Assembly (NCBI RefSeq): GCF_018137965.1
Contig: NZ_CP073100.1
Span: 4,971,754 to 5,035,753, forward strand
Reading direction: 5' to 3'
Origin: Luteolibacter ambystomatis
Lineage (GTDB): Bacteria; Verrucomicrobiota; Verrucomicrobiia; Verrucomicrobiales; Akkermansiaceae
Length of the DNA: 64,000 nucleotides
The position numbers and the translations under genes are program-made. The notes below the pieces were generated by a model. That model saw only the letters and a list, made by a program, of their open reading frames with translations, searched no databases and had not been told where the DNA came from. Within the stretch, counting starts at the first letter, position 1. Each line of letters opens with the position of its first letter. Positions 37,301 through 45,974 of the stretch are shown here, piece by piece.

Positions 37301-37550
37301 TCGCGAAGCTCCAGCCGCTCAGGCCGGAGGCGTTCACCGGTGAGGCGTTCAAGCCGAACGGGCCGGCTCCCGTCACCGTGAAGGTGCCGGAAGATGGCAG
37401 CGTGTCGAAGTTCTGGCTGTAGGTGCCGCCAGCGTAGGACACCTGGGCATTGGCGGATCCGGCAAGCATCGGGATCGACGCCAGCACGGACAAGAGGGAA
37501 AGGACACCGCGTCGTCTGAAGCGGCATGAAGGGGCAAGGGGTGGGTTCAT
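34326..37550 (-). CDS. ExeM/NucH-type extracellular endonuclease
   Basis: This is a 1074-residue secreted nuclease. After a signal peptide ending SANAQ comes a beta domain (about 35-250, GTYSQNFDTLPSSG), and then a Big_5-type Ig domain (255-350, VPSQGATAVGISAPLTVTF). An OB-like domain resembling that of ExeM follows (365-480). The endonuclease/exonuclease/phosphatase domain is at about 640-960, with GLTEMENDG, CVNHFKSKG, VIGDLNSYAKED, FGHLDHVMAS and ASDHDPVVVG. The C-terminal part has the calcium-like DDFDHDGIPNGLENFFG loop and a beta domain often found in verrucomicrobial exported proteins. It should degrade extracellular DNA for phosphate or nutrients. It is convergent with recJ. Confidence 0.92.
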   Translation of the reverse strand: MNPPLAPSCRFRRRGVLSLLSVLASIPMLAGSANAQVSYAGGTYSQNFDTLPSSGTFTVTGAGPFGLNASPVNASGLSGWSFAKTGGSGSNALFNVGTGSGNTGSVYSFGAASASERALGMLLSGSVESTIGVALVNNTGSTITSFSIAYTGEQWRQGGSSGVTDKLKFEYAVNAASVISGTFTAVPSLDFSGPATGATGAALDGNGAANRASISGTVSGITWPAGQTLVIRWTDLNISGADCGLAVDDFSFSTSGGGDPVPAVASTVPSQGATAVGISAPLTVTFNTAVTVANGGITLSGANSGSVSVSVTGGPTTFTVTPSASLAYNETYTLGVTAASVTDQATGSLHPTADTTVSFTTMTQPGSGTPIHAIQGNGSASPLANQTVVASGIVTGFYLNSDGTRAGFYLQAADADADSDPNTSEGIYVYANGSSAVTSTLATLATGDTISVSGTVKEFNTLTELDTLTALSKTGTAPLPTPVTVTLPFTSSTTLEKVEGMLITLPQTLHVTNNYYLGRYGEFDVSSGGVLQQPTNVVAPGAPALAKQAANNLNLLTVDDGSSKEDPDTTPYLFGGGTPVQNTLRTGDTVAGLTGVVTYLSATSYMLEPTVAPVFTRANPRVGPPAVGGSLKVVGANVLNFFNGDGTGGGFPTERGATTEEELVRQRKHIVTSLLQLNADIYGLTEMENDGFGTTSAIRDLVNALNAAAPSGTTYTFSNPGVSSIGTDAITCAIIYKSNTVAPVGSAVVNTASIFNRPPLAQTFRQIATNEKFTICVNHFKSKGSPPSSGVDTDQGDGQSAWNNRRTQQANTLATWLATNPTGDADPDILVIGDLNSYAKEDPITALKNAGYSNQIERFEGEGGYSYQFDAQFGHLDHVMASAGLHTQITGAQSWHNNADEPVFLDYNTEYKSAFAKTVNDGDTPWRASDHDPVVVGITLGGFNHWIAGFPQVGGMTGFRDDFDHDGIPNGLENFFGTHPGVANAGLTPVSAASGHFTFRHPHGGSVATDISGSYEWSGNLTDWHSSGETVGGTTVVIGTTPVSQDTLEVAADVTSGTASALFLRVKAQGPGAP

Positions 37551-37708
37551 GGCTCGGAGGGGCTGCGAATCCGGAGATTCACCATCATCCCTAGTGATCC
37601 GGCCGGAGCGCGCACCCCGCTGGCGGTGGCACTATTGTCATGTGAAGGTTTCGCCATGATCCCTGCGGCATTGACCACCGCCGCGCCACGCCCGAAACTG
37701 CGGGCCGC

Positions 37709-38740
37709 ATGCGCATCGTTCACGCCGCCAACCTCCAGCTCGACAAGGATGGCGCCCATCTCTGGAATCAGGATCAGAAGATCCACCACGGCCTCGTGCG
37801 GCTGGGGCACTTCGTCTATCCGTTTTCCATCAACGACCGTGCGCGCATGCTCTCTCCCTTCGGAGGGAAATCGCTTGGCAAGAAGCCGGCGAACCGCGCG
37901 TTGATCGAGACCTGCCGCAACGTCCACCCGGATGTGCTGTTGCTCGGGCACGCGCAGTACATCACCGCGGAGACCCTGCTGGAGATCCGCCGGATTCTTC
38001 CGGAGATCCGCATCGGCCTGTGGTACGTCGATCCGTTGTGGGACGATGAAGCGACGCAACATCTGCGCGATCGCCTGCAGGTGCTCGACGCTCTCTTCTG
38101 CTCTACCGGAGGATCATTGTTGGAAGCTCTGGCGCGCCCGAATTGCCCGGCTGCGTTCATCCCCACGGCGGTGGATGCGGGGATTGAATGTCACCGTGCG
38201 TTCGAGACGGCGGAAGCGGACTTCCTGCACGACTTTCTTTTCTTCGGCCGCGACAAGGGCGAGCCGGCACGGCGCGCATTGCTCCAGGAACTGGAGCGCC
38301 GTTTGCCCGATCTCAAGAGCGGCATCTATGGCTGCCTTGACCGGCCCGGCATCTTCGGCTGGGAGAAGGAACAGATCATCCGGCGCTCCAAGCTGGCGCT
38401 GAACCTTTCCCGGCGAGCCGATGTTTCACTGTATTCGTCCTCACGCATCGGCGAACTGATGGGAAATGGCATCCTTGCTCTGACACCGCGCGGCGCGGGG
38501 TTGGAGGAACTTTATGCCGAGGATGAGATCGTTTACTTCGACGGTGCCGACGAACTGGTGGAGAAGATCCGCCATTACGCCACGCATTCGCAGGAACGCA
38601 CCGCCATCGCCCGCAAAGGGTGGGAGCGCAACCACCGCGATTACAACGGAACGGCGGTGGCGGGATTCATCACCGCGCTTACCACGCGGGATGATGCATG
38701 GAAACAAGCGCCATGGGCGGCGCATGTGTACGGGGCCTGA
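37709..38740 (+). CDS. CgeB-like glycosyltransferase
   Basis: This 343-residue protein has an overall GT-B architecture and a C-terminal domain resembling the glycosyltransferase domain of the CgeB/YkvP family (SRIGELMGNGILALTPRGAG, then LEELYAEDEIVYFDGADEL). The N-terminal domain has LLLGHAQYITAETL and RIGLWYVDPLWDD. The sugar donor and acceptor are unknown. It stands alone and converges with a small lipoprotein gene. The ATG at 37709 begins the conserved MRIVHAANLQ. Confidence 0.78.
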   Translation: MRIVHAANLQLDKDGAHLWNQDQKIHHGLVRLGHFVYPFSINDRARMLSPFGGKSLGKKPANRALIETCRNVHPDVLLLGHAQYITAETLLEIRRILPEIRIGLWYVDPLWDDEATQHLRDRLQVLDALFCSTGGSLLEALARPNCPAAFIPTAVDAGIECHRAFETAEADFLHDFLFFGRDKGEPARRALLQELERRLPDLKSGIYGCLDRPGIFGWEKEQIIRRSKLALNLSRRADVSLYSSSRIGELMGNGILALTPRGAGLEELYAEDEIVYFDGADELVEKIRHYATHSQERTAIARKGWERNHRDYNGTAVAGFITALTTRDDAWKQAPWAAHVYGA

Positions 38741-38758
38741 TGCGCGGGCAGCGTCGGA

Positions 38759-39097
38759 TCACTTCGGCTTCTTCTTGGTCTTGGCCGGAGCGTGTTCGGC
38801 GGGTGCGTTGCCACCTTGGGCTGGAGCCGGTGTCGAGGGCTCGGCGACGGGTTGGGTGATTTCGTTGTCCGGCATCGAGGGTTCCTCTTCGTCCGGCATC
38901 ACTTCATCGGCGGATTCCGGAGGCGTGGCACCCGGTGGCAGATCGAGATTCGGCTTTGGTGGAGCCTCCGCTTTCGCCACCGCAGCCGGTGCGGCGGATT
39001 TTTCCTCGGCGGCTCCGGACGTTTCCTTCTTGCCGCAGGAGGTGAGCGCGAGAGCGGCCAGCAGGCCGGCAAACGGAAGCCACGAACGAAGTTTCAT
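38759..39097 (-). CDS. Pro/Ala/Glu-rich lipoprotein
   Basis: This 112-residue protein has signal AGLLAALALTSCGKKE and a low-complexity mature part rich in Pro, Ala, Glu and Lys that ends KTKKKPK. It has no folded domain that I can see; it is likely a disordered, lipid-anchored protein. An ATG at 39097 is preferred to the GTG at 39103. Homology-based function cannot be given. Confidence 0.65.
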   Translation of the reverse strand: MKLRSWLPFAGLLAALALTSCGKKETSGAAEEKSAAPAAVAKAEAPPKPNLDLPPGATPPESADEVMPDEEEPSMPDNEITQPVAEPSTPAPAQGGNAPAEHAPAKTKKKPK

Positions 39098-39144
39098 GAG
39101 CACAGGATATGCGCCCGCACCCGGGTTCCGTCAAGGGATCGGGC

Positions 39145-40446
39145 CTATCGTACGAAGGCGAGTTGCGGCACCTTGCGTGCCTCGACCTTCAGACGGGCAA
39201 GGCTTGGCGAGTCCGGCAGGGCCAGTTCGCGGCGGCTTTCATTCCAAGTGAAAGGCTTGCCCGAGACCGGCTCCGCCGTCACCGGTTCACCGGCCAGGAT
39301 ATCGAAAACCGCCGCATCCATGGAGCGCTGGATCTGCATGCCCAGCCACTCGCGGCTGGCGGCGGCGCGATCATCCATCGCCATTTGATAAAGGTCGCGA
39401 CATTCCGGGGAGAGTTTTTCCGGTGGCGCGATGATGGTATTCCACGATGGCAGGTCGGTGAATGCGGCGGCTTTTTCGCAGGCCTCGATCTGGGTCCGCA
39501 TGCGGTCGGTGTAAGTATCGACGAGCGCGTCCGCATCCGGCGCATGGCTTTGGTCGTGGAGGTTCACGAGCGTGGGCAGCAGGAACTCCCGGAGACTCAT
39601 CTGCCAATTGGCACGGAGGATTGTGGCGTAGTCCTTCGGGGCGGCGGCGGGTGCGCGCAGCAGGGGGGCCCAGGTCTGGAGATGGCAGGCGCGGTCCCCG
39701 GACAGGGCGGGCAGGATTTCCCGGATGATGCGGTTGCGCATCCGCGCATCGATGGCGGAGGTGATCCGCCAGTAGTGGTCGTCCGGCACCTCGATTCCGC
39801 TGAAATGGTCTGCCAGTCCCTGTACGGCCCGCATGCGGCGCAGAGCGGTGGCTTCGTCGCCATCCTCCGCCACCGAGCGAGCCTCCAGCATCAGAGCCTC
39901 GGCGCAGCGCAGTTCAAACCTCCCGCAATCGTGCTTCCAGCGTTCCAGTGCGATGCCCCGTACCGAGCGGTCCGGCAGTTCGCCAATGGCCTGAAGCTCG
40001 TCCAGCAGGGCCCTGTTTTCCAATAGCCAGCGCTTCGTCTCGAACCGGTCCAGATTGGACCCGCCATCGAACCAAGCTCCCAAGGCCGCTGGGACTTTCA
40101 GTGAATTGCAGCCATGGGTCTCGACGAACTTCACCCATCTCAAAAAGCCGTTCCGCTCATCCGCCACTTCATGGTTGGCGGGAGCCAGGTCCGGATGACG
40201 GGCCGCGATTTCCTTCCACCAGTCCTCCGATCTTGAGGCGATCCTGTGGTAACGCTCCCGGACCGCAGGGTCTTCGGAGCGGGCCATCGGCTCGGTGCCA
40301 CTGACAAACACGATCGCCCGGCAGACCACGTTCGTCCTCACCGGCTCAGGTTTTGACCACCGGAAGACTCCGTAAGCTCCCGCCGCCGCGGCGATCAGCA
40401 CCACCGCGAGAACCAGGAGACAGCGGCTGGAGCGCCATTGATTCAC
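39145..40446 (-). CDS. hypothetical membrane-anchored protein
   Basis: This 433-residue protein has one N-terminal membrane helix (about residues 8-27, LLVLAVVLIAAAAGAYGVF) and a long, mostly helical soluble domain with few cysteines. It resembles the general pattern of Verrucomicrobia/Planctomycetes proteins with repeated helical hairpins, but I recognise no family. It is coded opposite to the flanking plus-strand genes. The frame is clean and long, which supports a real gene. Confidence 0.65.
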   Translation of the reverse strand: MNQWRSSRCLLVLAVVLIAAAAGAYGVFRWSKPEPVRTNVVCRAIVFVSGTEPMARSEDPAVRERYHRIASRSEDWWKEIAARHPDLAPANHEVADERNGFLRWVKFVETHGCNSLKVPAALGAWFDGGSNLDRFETKRWLLENRALLDELQAIGELPDRSVRGIALERWKHDCGRFELRCAEALMLEARSVAEDGDEATALRRMRAVQGLADHFSGIEVPDDHYWRITSAIDARMRNRIIREILPALSGDRACHLQTWAPLLRAPAAAPKDYATILRANWQMSLREFLLPTLVNLHDQSHAPDADALVDTYTDRMRTQIEACEKAAAFTDLPSWNTIIAPPEKLSPECRDLYQMAMDDRAAASREWLGMQIQRSMDAAVFDILAGEPVTAEPVSGKPFTWNESRRELALPDSPSLARLKVEARKVPQLAFVR

Positions 40447-40578
40447 GGCACCAGATATTTTAGCTGAATTTACAATGTATGCAAGAGGGTTTTGTCGATA
40501 CCTCCTATTCCTGAACCTTGGTTCTGAACTCTTTCCCGAATTTGACCTCGGAACGCGGATGCGCCATGATGCCTGAAC

Positions 40579-41034
40579 ATGGCTAACAGCGGCACAATCA
40601 TCATGGCGGCCTCGATCGCCCCCATTCTACTCGGAAGCTGCGCGACGGTGATGCAGGGGAAATCCGATCCGGTGAAATTTGCGACCGTTCCAGCTGGTGG
40701 GTCGGTGACCGTGGATGGCACGATCCACAAGACACCTTCCACGGTCGAAGTATCGAAGAAGACCACCTCCGCCACCTTCTCACTCCCGGGGCAGGGATCG
40801 AAGACCGGCAAATGGGATCGCAAGTTTCAGGAAGACTACGTCTTGATGAACGTGATCTTCACCCCGGGCATGGGCAGCTCGGGCACCGCGGTGGACACCG
40901 CCAGCGGCGCGATCTGGCAGCAACCGGAGAGCGTGACCTACAACTTCAAGACCGGCCGCACCGAGATTGCGATGAAGCCGCCAGGCAAGTCCCATCCGAC
41001 GACGGGCAATCCGAAGCGGACCGGGAAGCGGTGA
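40579..41034 (+). CDS. lipoprotein with PEGA-like domain
   Basis: This 151-residue predicted lipoprotein has signal MAASIAPILLGSC. The stretch after it (DPVKFATVPAGGSVTVDGTI, then TPSTVEV) fits the strand pattern of PEGA-like surface domains, in which a bulged G-x-V-x-V-D-G is followed by TP. The middle has a hydrophobic segment (YVLMNVIFTPGMGSSGTAVD) that could insert in a membrane. The tail is basic. No neighbour indicates a role. Confidence 0.65.
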   Translation: MANSGTIIMAASIAPILLGSCATVMQGKSDPVKFATVPAGGSVTVDGTIHKTPSTVEVSKKTTSATFSLPGQGSKTGKWDRKFQEDYVLMNVIFTPGMGSSGTAVDTASGAIWQQPESVTYNFKTGRTEIAMKPPGKSHPTTGNPKRTGKR

Positions 41035-41093
41035 TCCCGAGGGCGGCGGCTTTCGGGCCGCCGTTGCATCGAACGAGATCCATACGCTTTGTG

Positions 41094-41122
41094 ACAACCG
41101 GCGTTGCTTTGACGCCGGTTGT
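41094..41122. terminator. perfect 11-bp hairpin between convergent genes
   Basis: ACAACCGGCGT and ACGCCGGTTGT pair perfectly around a 7-nt loop. It lies between the lipoprotein stop (41034) and the reductase stop (41183). The T-run is short (CTTTG), so it is a probable rather than certain terminator. Confidence 0.6.
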
Positions 41123-41182
41123 CTTTGATCGCAGGTGATCTCCCGCGAATATGGCTCCTCGAACGGAGCCACTCCCAGTGGA

Positions 41183-42904
41183 TCAATAGACGTCGCGCAG
41201 GTAGCGCTTGTCCTTCTTGAGCTGGCTCACGAACGCCGCAGCGTCTTCTTTGGAAAGACCGCCGTGCTGCTCGGCGATGGTGTGGAGGGCGGCATCGACG
41301 TCCTTCGCCATGCGGGTGGCATCACCGCAGACGTAGAAAGCGGCTCCGTTCTGGAACCACTGCCAGATCTCCGCGCCCTGCTGGACCATGAGATTCTGGA
41401 CATACACCTTCTCCTTCTGGTCGCGCGACCATGCGACATCGAGGCGACCGAGCGTGCCATCCTGCTGGAAGGCCTTCAGTTCATCCTGATAGAGGAAATC
41501 GGTGGCGCTGTAGGGATTGCCGAAGAACAGCCAGTTCGCGCCCTTGGCATTGGTGGCCTTGCGTTCTTCAAGGAATGCACGGAACGGTGCGATGCCGGTA
41601 CCGGGGCCGACCATAATGACCGGAGTCTCGCCATTGGCAGGCAGACGGAAGGCGTTGTTCGAATGGACGAACACGCCGGGCTGGAGGCCCTTCGAGCGAT
41701 CCGAGAGGAAGGTCGAGCAGATGCCGCCGCGCTTCCGGCCGAAGGTATTGTAACGGACGATACCGACGCAGAGATGCACCTCGCCGGGATGAGCCTTCGG
41801 GCTGGAAGCGATCGAGTAGAGGCGTGGCTGGAGCTTCTTGAGCACCGACACGAATTCCTCCGCATCGGTGAAGTCCGCCGGATGGTCGACCACAAGATCG
41901 ATCAGGTCGCGGCCCCAGCAGAAATCGTCCCAGGCCTTCTTGTCATCGGCGGCGACCAGCGAACGCAGGAACGGCGAGCCGCTGCGGGCCTGCCACTTCT
42001 GGACAATGGACTTGTTGAGCGTGCCGATGTCGTAGTGGCTGATGAGGGCCTCGCGGAGAGGGACCTCCTCACCGCTGGCGAGTGCCACGGTGCCGCCCTT
42101 GAACGGCAGATTGGCGAGGATTTCATCCACCACCGGCTCCGGATTGCGCGGGAAAACGCCGAGAGCATCGCCGACTTCGTATTCGAGGCCGGAACCATCG
42201 AGGGAAAGCTCGATGTGGTGGGTCTCCTTGTCGCCACCACCATTGAGATTGAAATTCGAGAGGATGGCGGAGGGGAAGGGATTCTTCTTCGAGTATCCGG
42301 CTTCCACTTCGGCGGCGGCCGCGCCATTGACCGGAGCGGAGGCACCGCCAGCGGGAGACAGCACGCCGAGCACGCCATCGGACCACTGCTTGAAGGGTGC
42401 GTCGTAGTCGACATCGCTGTCGACACGCGGGAACAGACGCTTCGCGCCGAGTTGCTCGAAGCGGGTATCGAACTCGATGCCGCACTTGCAAAAGTCCGGG
42501 TAGTTCGTGTCACCCAGCGCGAGCACGGAGAAGCTCAGGCCTTCCAAACGCGGGGCGCTTTCGCCGAGGAACCAGCCGTGGAAATCCGCGGCATTGTCCG
42601 GCGGTTCGCCATCGCCGTAGGTGGAGGTGATGACGAGCACGTTCTTCTCCGTGGCCAGGCGGCTGCGGTCGTAGGCACCGAGATCGTGGACCTCCGGCTC
42701 GAAATTCCCCTTCTTGAGAGTTTTGACCAGTTTCTTGGCGAGGCCTTCGGCATTGCCGGTTTGGGAACCGAAAAGCACGGTGACAGGCACCGCCGGGCCG
42801 CTCGGAGCACCGGCACCGGCGAAGAACTTGCCGAGGAAGTCGTTCAACCACGCGCGTTGCTCGGGCGTGAAAGGGGCGTCTTCGGGAATCACTGGGATGG
42901 TCAT
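41183..42904 (-). CDS. sulfite reductase-type diflavin reductase (CysJ-like)
   Basis: This 573-residue protein passes electrons from NADPH through FAD and FMN, as in sulfite reductase alpha subunit. It has a flavodoxin domain at about 40-180 (VLFGSQTGNAEGLA, TSTYGDGEPPDNA), an FAD domain (RLYSIASSP, GGICSTFL) and an NADPH-binding domain (VGPGTGIAPFRAFLEER, YVCGDATRMAKDV) ending in DVY as CysJ does. No cysI is next to it, so its partner is unknown; a haemoprotein subunit elsewhere is expected. It is downstream of opcA on the same strand with a terminator between them. Confidence 0.88.
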   Translation of the reverse strand: MTIPVIPEDAPFTPEQRAWLNDFLGKFFAGAGAPSGPAVPVTVLFGSQTGNAEGLAKKLVKTLKKGNFEPEVHDLGAYDRSRLATEKNVLVITSTYGDGEPPDNAADFHGWFLGESAPRLEGLSFSVLALGDTNYPDFCKCGIEFDTRFEQLGAKRLFPRVDSDVDYDAPFKQWSDGVLGVLSPAGGASAPVNGAAAAEVEAGYSKKNPFPSAILSNFNLNGGGDKETHHIELSLDGSGLEYEVGDALGVFPRNPEPVVDEILANLPFKGGTVALASGEEVPLREALISHYDIGTLNKSIVQKWQARSGSPFLRSLVAADDKKAWDDFCWGRDLIDLVVDHPADFTDAEEFVSVLKKLQPRLYSIASSPKAHPGEVHLCVGIVRYNTFGRKRGGICSTFLSDRSKGLQPGVFVHSNNAFRLPANGETPVIMVGPGTGIAPFRAFLEERKATNAKGANWLFFGNPYSATDFLYQDELKAFQQDGTLGRLDVAWSRDQKEKVYVQNLMVQQGAEIWQWFQNGAAFYVCGDATRMAKDVDAALHTIAEQHGGLSKEDAAAFVSQLKKDKRYLRDVY

Positions 42905-42910
42905 GGTCTC

Positions 42911-42937
42911 AAAAATGGCCCCCGAGGTGGATCGGGG
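42911..42937 (-). terminator. intrinsic terminator of the opcA gene
   Basis: On the minus strand CCCCGA/TCGGGG arms with a 6-nt loop are followed, after 5 bases, by TTTTT. It lies between the opcA stop (43013) and the reductase start (42904). Confidence 0.6.
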
Positions 42938-43012
42938 CGCGGAAGATGGGAGAAAAGCTGAGGGGGTTCAAGCGCGGATCGTGCCAGCCAAAGCGGCAAA
43001 ATTCACTGGCGT

Positions 43013-44098
43013 TCAACTACCAAGGAGTTCGAGGAAGCGGGGCACCACCTTGCGGTAGAGGGAGTTTTTGCCGCCGCGGGAGAGCTGGTCGCCCACGAGC
43101 AGGGCATCGTCATCCGGGTCCGCCGGACCCAGAGCTGAGCGCGTGACCCCATTTACTGAAGATTCCCGGACCAGATGGCTGGCTCCGGCCTCGCGGGACA
43201 CCCGGACGGCGGCCTGAGGTGAGGTGAGTTCCAGCAGGCCGAGCGGCGCGGAATTTTCGTCCGCCTCCACGGTGACCGTGATGGCGTTTCCGGACGGCGA
43301 TTCGAACGAGAACGACTGGTTGCCACCGTTGCGGCGGGCCACCGCCAGATCCAACTCCAGTCCGGTGCGCCAGCCTGCCTGCACCGCGATCCATGCGAGA
43401 AGCTGGAGCGCCGAGGAACGATGGGCCGGGTGATGGACGATGCGGGCGGACATGATCGAGCCGAGGGCATCGAGCGCGACCGGCTCATCGAACAAGGCTG
43501 CCACCGAGAGACGGAACTGCCAGGTGCGGGTCCACGCGAGATCCTGCACGACGAGATTGTCGCCGGAGGCCTTTACGGCTTCGCGGAGTTTGGTGAAGGA
43601 CGCCACCGGGTCGGTCCACGGCGCGCTGTCGATCACGAGGCGGTCAATCACGCTGGAAAGGCGCTCGGTGAACACGTCCGTGAGTTCGCCCTGCCACCAG
43701 AAGATCAGCGGCAGATCGCTGTTGAGGTGGGCGAAGACGGTGTTGCGGAAGCGACCGGTCACGCGACCGGTGAACTGGAAGGCGATCTGTTCGCAGCACA
43801 CCGACTTCTTGCCTTCGGAAAGGTGGCAATGCGCCGTGATCCACGCATGGATCGAGGGCTCGGTGACGGTGCGGTCAAACTCGACGAGGATCGCGCGGCA
43901 GGCGTGCTGCTCGGTGAGATGCCGGATGATCTCCGTGTTCTTGCGCAGCGAGCCGGTTTCCTCGGAGCAGGTGACGAGATTGATCAGGGACGCGTTGGTG
44001 CGCGCCTCATCCGCTTCCCAGAGCTTGCGCAGCTCCTTGTCGATGGAGGCCACGGGGACTTCCTGTCCGAGCACGGGGTCCATGGAAAGAGTGGGCAT
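43013..44098 (-). CDS. opcA: glucose-6-phosphate dehydrogenase assembly protein OpcA
   Basis: This 361-residue protein of the OpcA family is needed for active G6PDH in cyanobacteria and is also found beside zwf in actinobacteria. Typical features are the beginning (ELRKLWEADEARTNASLINL), LVTCSEETGSL, DLPLIFWWQGEL and DLAWTRTWQFRLSVAALFD. It lies 96 bases after zwf on the same strand, which fits a zwf-opcA operon feeding NADPH to biosynthesis. That gap carries several GTTGAGAG/CTCTCAAC-type short repeats. Confidence 0.88.
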   Translation of the reverse strand: MPTLSMDPVLGQEVPVASIDKELRKLWEADEARTNASLINLVTCSEETGSLRKNTEIIRHLTEQHACRAILVEFDRTVTEPSIHAWITAHCHLSEGKKSVCCEQIAFQFTGRVTGRFRNTVFAHLNSDLPLIFWWQGELTDVFTERLSSVIDRLVIDSAPWTDPVASFTKLREAVKASGDNLVVQDLAWTRTWQFRLSVAALFDEPVALDALGSIMSARIVHHPAHRSSALQLLAWIAVQAGWRTGLELDLAVARRNGGNQSFSFESPSGNAITVTVEADENSAPLGLLELTSPQAAVRVSREAGASHLVRESSVNGVTRSALGPADPDDDALLVGDQLSRGGKNSLYRKVVPRFLELLGS

Positions 44099-44194
44099 GG
44101 TAGGGTGAGTTGAGAGTTATTGGTTGAGAGCTGAGAGTCGGAGGAGAAGGATCGGAGTGGATTCTCAACCCTCGGCTCTCCCCTCTCAACTTCT

Positions 44195-45727
44195 TCACAG
44201 CCTGCGCCAGGAGAAGCCGTCTTCCTGCAGGAGGTTGTCGGCTTCCTTCGGACCCCACGAACCCGCGGTGAAGGTCGCCATCGGCGGCGGGGTGGTGCTC
44301 TTGTGCCAGGCGTTCTCGATGTTATCGATGAACTTCCAGGCCTCCTCCACTTCGTCGCGACGGGCGAAGAGGGTGGCATCGCCGGCCATGCAATCGAGCA
44401 GCAGGCGCTCGTAGGCTTCCGGGCTGCCCTTGCCGAAGCTGGTGGCGTAGTGGAAGTCCATCTTCACCGGCTCCAGGCGGAGGCTGGTGCCGGGGAGCTT
44501 CGAAACCATGCGCAGCGAAATGCCTTCGTCCGGCTGGATGCGGATGACGAGGACGTTGCCGCCGGGCACGCCACCGGGGAGCGCGTTGAAAAGCACGCAG
44601 GGAGCGTCCTTGAAGTGGACGGAGATCTCGGTGGTCTTCTTCGGCAGGCGCTTGCCCATGCGGATGTAGAACGGCACGCCGCTCCAGCGCCAAGTGTCGA
44701 TCTTCAGACGCAGGGCGATGTAGGCCTCGGTCATCGACTCGGGGTCGACGCGGTCTTCCTCGCGGTAGCCGGGAACCGGGGTGCCATCGATGTGCCCGGC
44801 GAGATACTGGGCGCGGATCACGTTGGCAGCTACCTTCTCCGGAGTGTCCCACTGGCGGAGCGAGCGGATCACCTTCACCTTCTCATCGCGCACCCCATCG
44901 GCGGAGAGATCGGTCGGCGGCTCCATCGCCACCAGGCTGAGAAGCTGGAGCAGGTGGTTCTGCACCATGTCGCGCAGGGCCCCAGCCTTGTCGTAGTAGC
45001 CGCCGCGGCCACCTTCCATGCCGAGGTTCTCGGCGCAGGTGATCTGGACGTGGGAGATGAAGCGGCTGTTCCAGAGCGGTTCGAAGATCGAGTTGGCGAA
45101 ACGCAGCACCATGATGTTCTGCGCCGTTTCCTTACCGAGGTAGTGGTCGATGCGGTAGGTATCGCTCTCGTGGAAGGTCTCGTTGACGACCTGGTTGAGG
45201 TGCTTGGCGGTGGCGAGGTCGGTGCCGAAGGGCTTCTCGACGATCACGCGAGCCCAGCAACCTTCCGCGGCCTGGTTGAGGCCGGCGTTTTTGAGGCTGA
45301 TGAGGATGTCATCGAAGAACTCCGGAGCACTGGCGATGTAGAACAGGCGGTTGCCCTTGCCGCCGCGCTCGCGGTCGATCGCATCGAGGCGCTCGGCCAA
45401 GCGCTTGTAGCCGTCCGCGTCCGTGAACTCGCTGGTGTGGTAGTGGATGTTCTCGGCGAAAGGGGCCCAGATCTTGTCATCGTGGCCGGAGCGGGAAACC
45501 TTGCGGTTCAGCTCTTCCAGACCGGTACGGAACTCGGCATCCGATTTCTCACGACGGGCGAAGCCGATGATCTTCACACCGGTTGGCAGTTCGCCATCGA
45601 CAGCGAGATTGTAGAGCGCCGGGACCAGCTTGCGGTGCGTCAGATCGCCGGTGGCACCGAAGATCACCACGGTGCAGGGCTCTGGCTGCGAGCGGGAAAC
45701 GAGGTCTTCGCGGAAGGGGTTCGTCAT
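44195..45727 (-). CDS. zwf: glucose-6-phosphate 1-dehydrogenase
   Basis: This 510-residue enzyme makes 6-phosphogluconolactone and NADPH in the oxidative pentose phosphate pathway. The coenzyme loop is VVIFGATGDLTHRKL and the substrate signature RIDHYLGKE is intact at about residue 195. A C-terminal domain with FVIRIQPDEGISLRM-like beta strands follows. Length is typical. opcA is downstream. Confidence 0.96.
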   Translation of the reverse strand: MTNPFREDLVSRSQPEPCTVVIFGATGDLTHRKLVPALYNLAVDGELPTGVKIIGFARREKSDAEFRTGLEELNRKVSRSGHDDKIWAPFAENIHYHTSEFTDADGYKRLAERLDAIDRERGGKGNRLFYIASAPEFFDDILISLKNAGLNQAAEGCWARVIVEKPFGTDLATAKHLNQVVNETFHESDTYRIDHYLGKETAQNIMVLRFANSIFEPLWNSRFISHVQITCAENLGMEGGRGGYYDKAGALRDMVQNHLLQLLSLVAMEPPTDLSADGVRDEKVKVIRSLRQWDTPEKVAANVIRAQYLAGHIDGTPVPGYREEDRVDPESMTEAYIALRLKIDTWRWSGVPFYIRMGKRLPKKTTEISVHFKDAPCVLFNALPGGVPGGNVLVIRIQPDEGISLRMVSKLPGTSLRLEPVKMDFHYATSFGKGSPEAYERLLLDCMAGDATLFARRDEVEEAWKFIDNIENAWHKSTTPPPMATFTAGSWGPKEADNLLQEDGFSWRRL

Positions 45728-45910
45728 GAGCGGGCGGGGATTTCACCTCAGGCGACCCCACAGGCAAAGGCAAATCGCCCCCTCTCGAACGAATGGCGTG
45801 CATTGAAACCAGCAATGCGGCGAATGCGTCACAAGGGGTTTTTTCGCGATTTGCGAACCGATGCAGAGTGATCGCGGAGCCTATTTCGGCCATTTTCGCC
45901 AAACTTTAAC

Positions 45911-45940
45911 CACGAATGGTCGCGAATAGGCACGAATTGC
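45911..45940. repeat. degenerate 10-bp tandem repeat (CACGAATNNN)
   Basis: Three tandem units of CACGAATggt, CGCGAATagg, CACGAATtgc follow AACTTTAAC in the 247-base gap between zwf and the toxin gene. It resembles the widespread intergenic CACGAAT repeat seen in Verrucomicrobia and Planctomycetes. I see no gene in this gap. Confidence 0.6.
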
Positions 45941-45974
45941 GAGAAATGACGGCGACTTTCCCGCAAGCGCGCCA

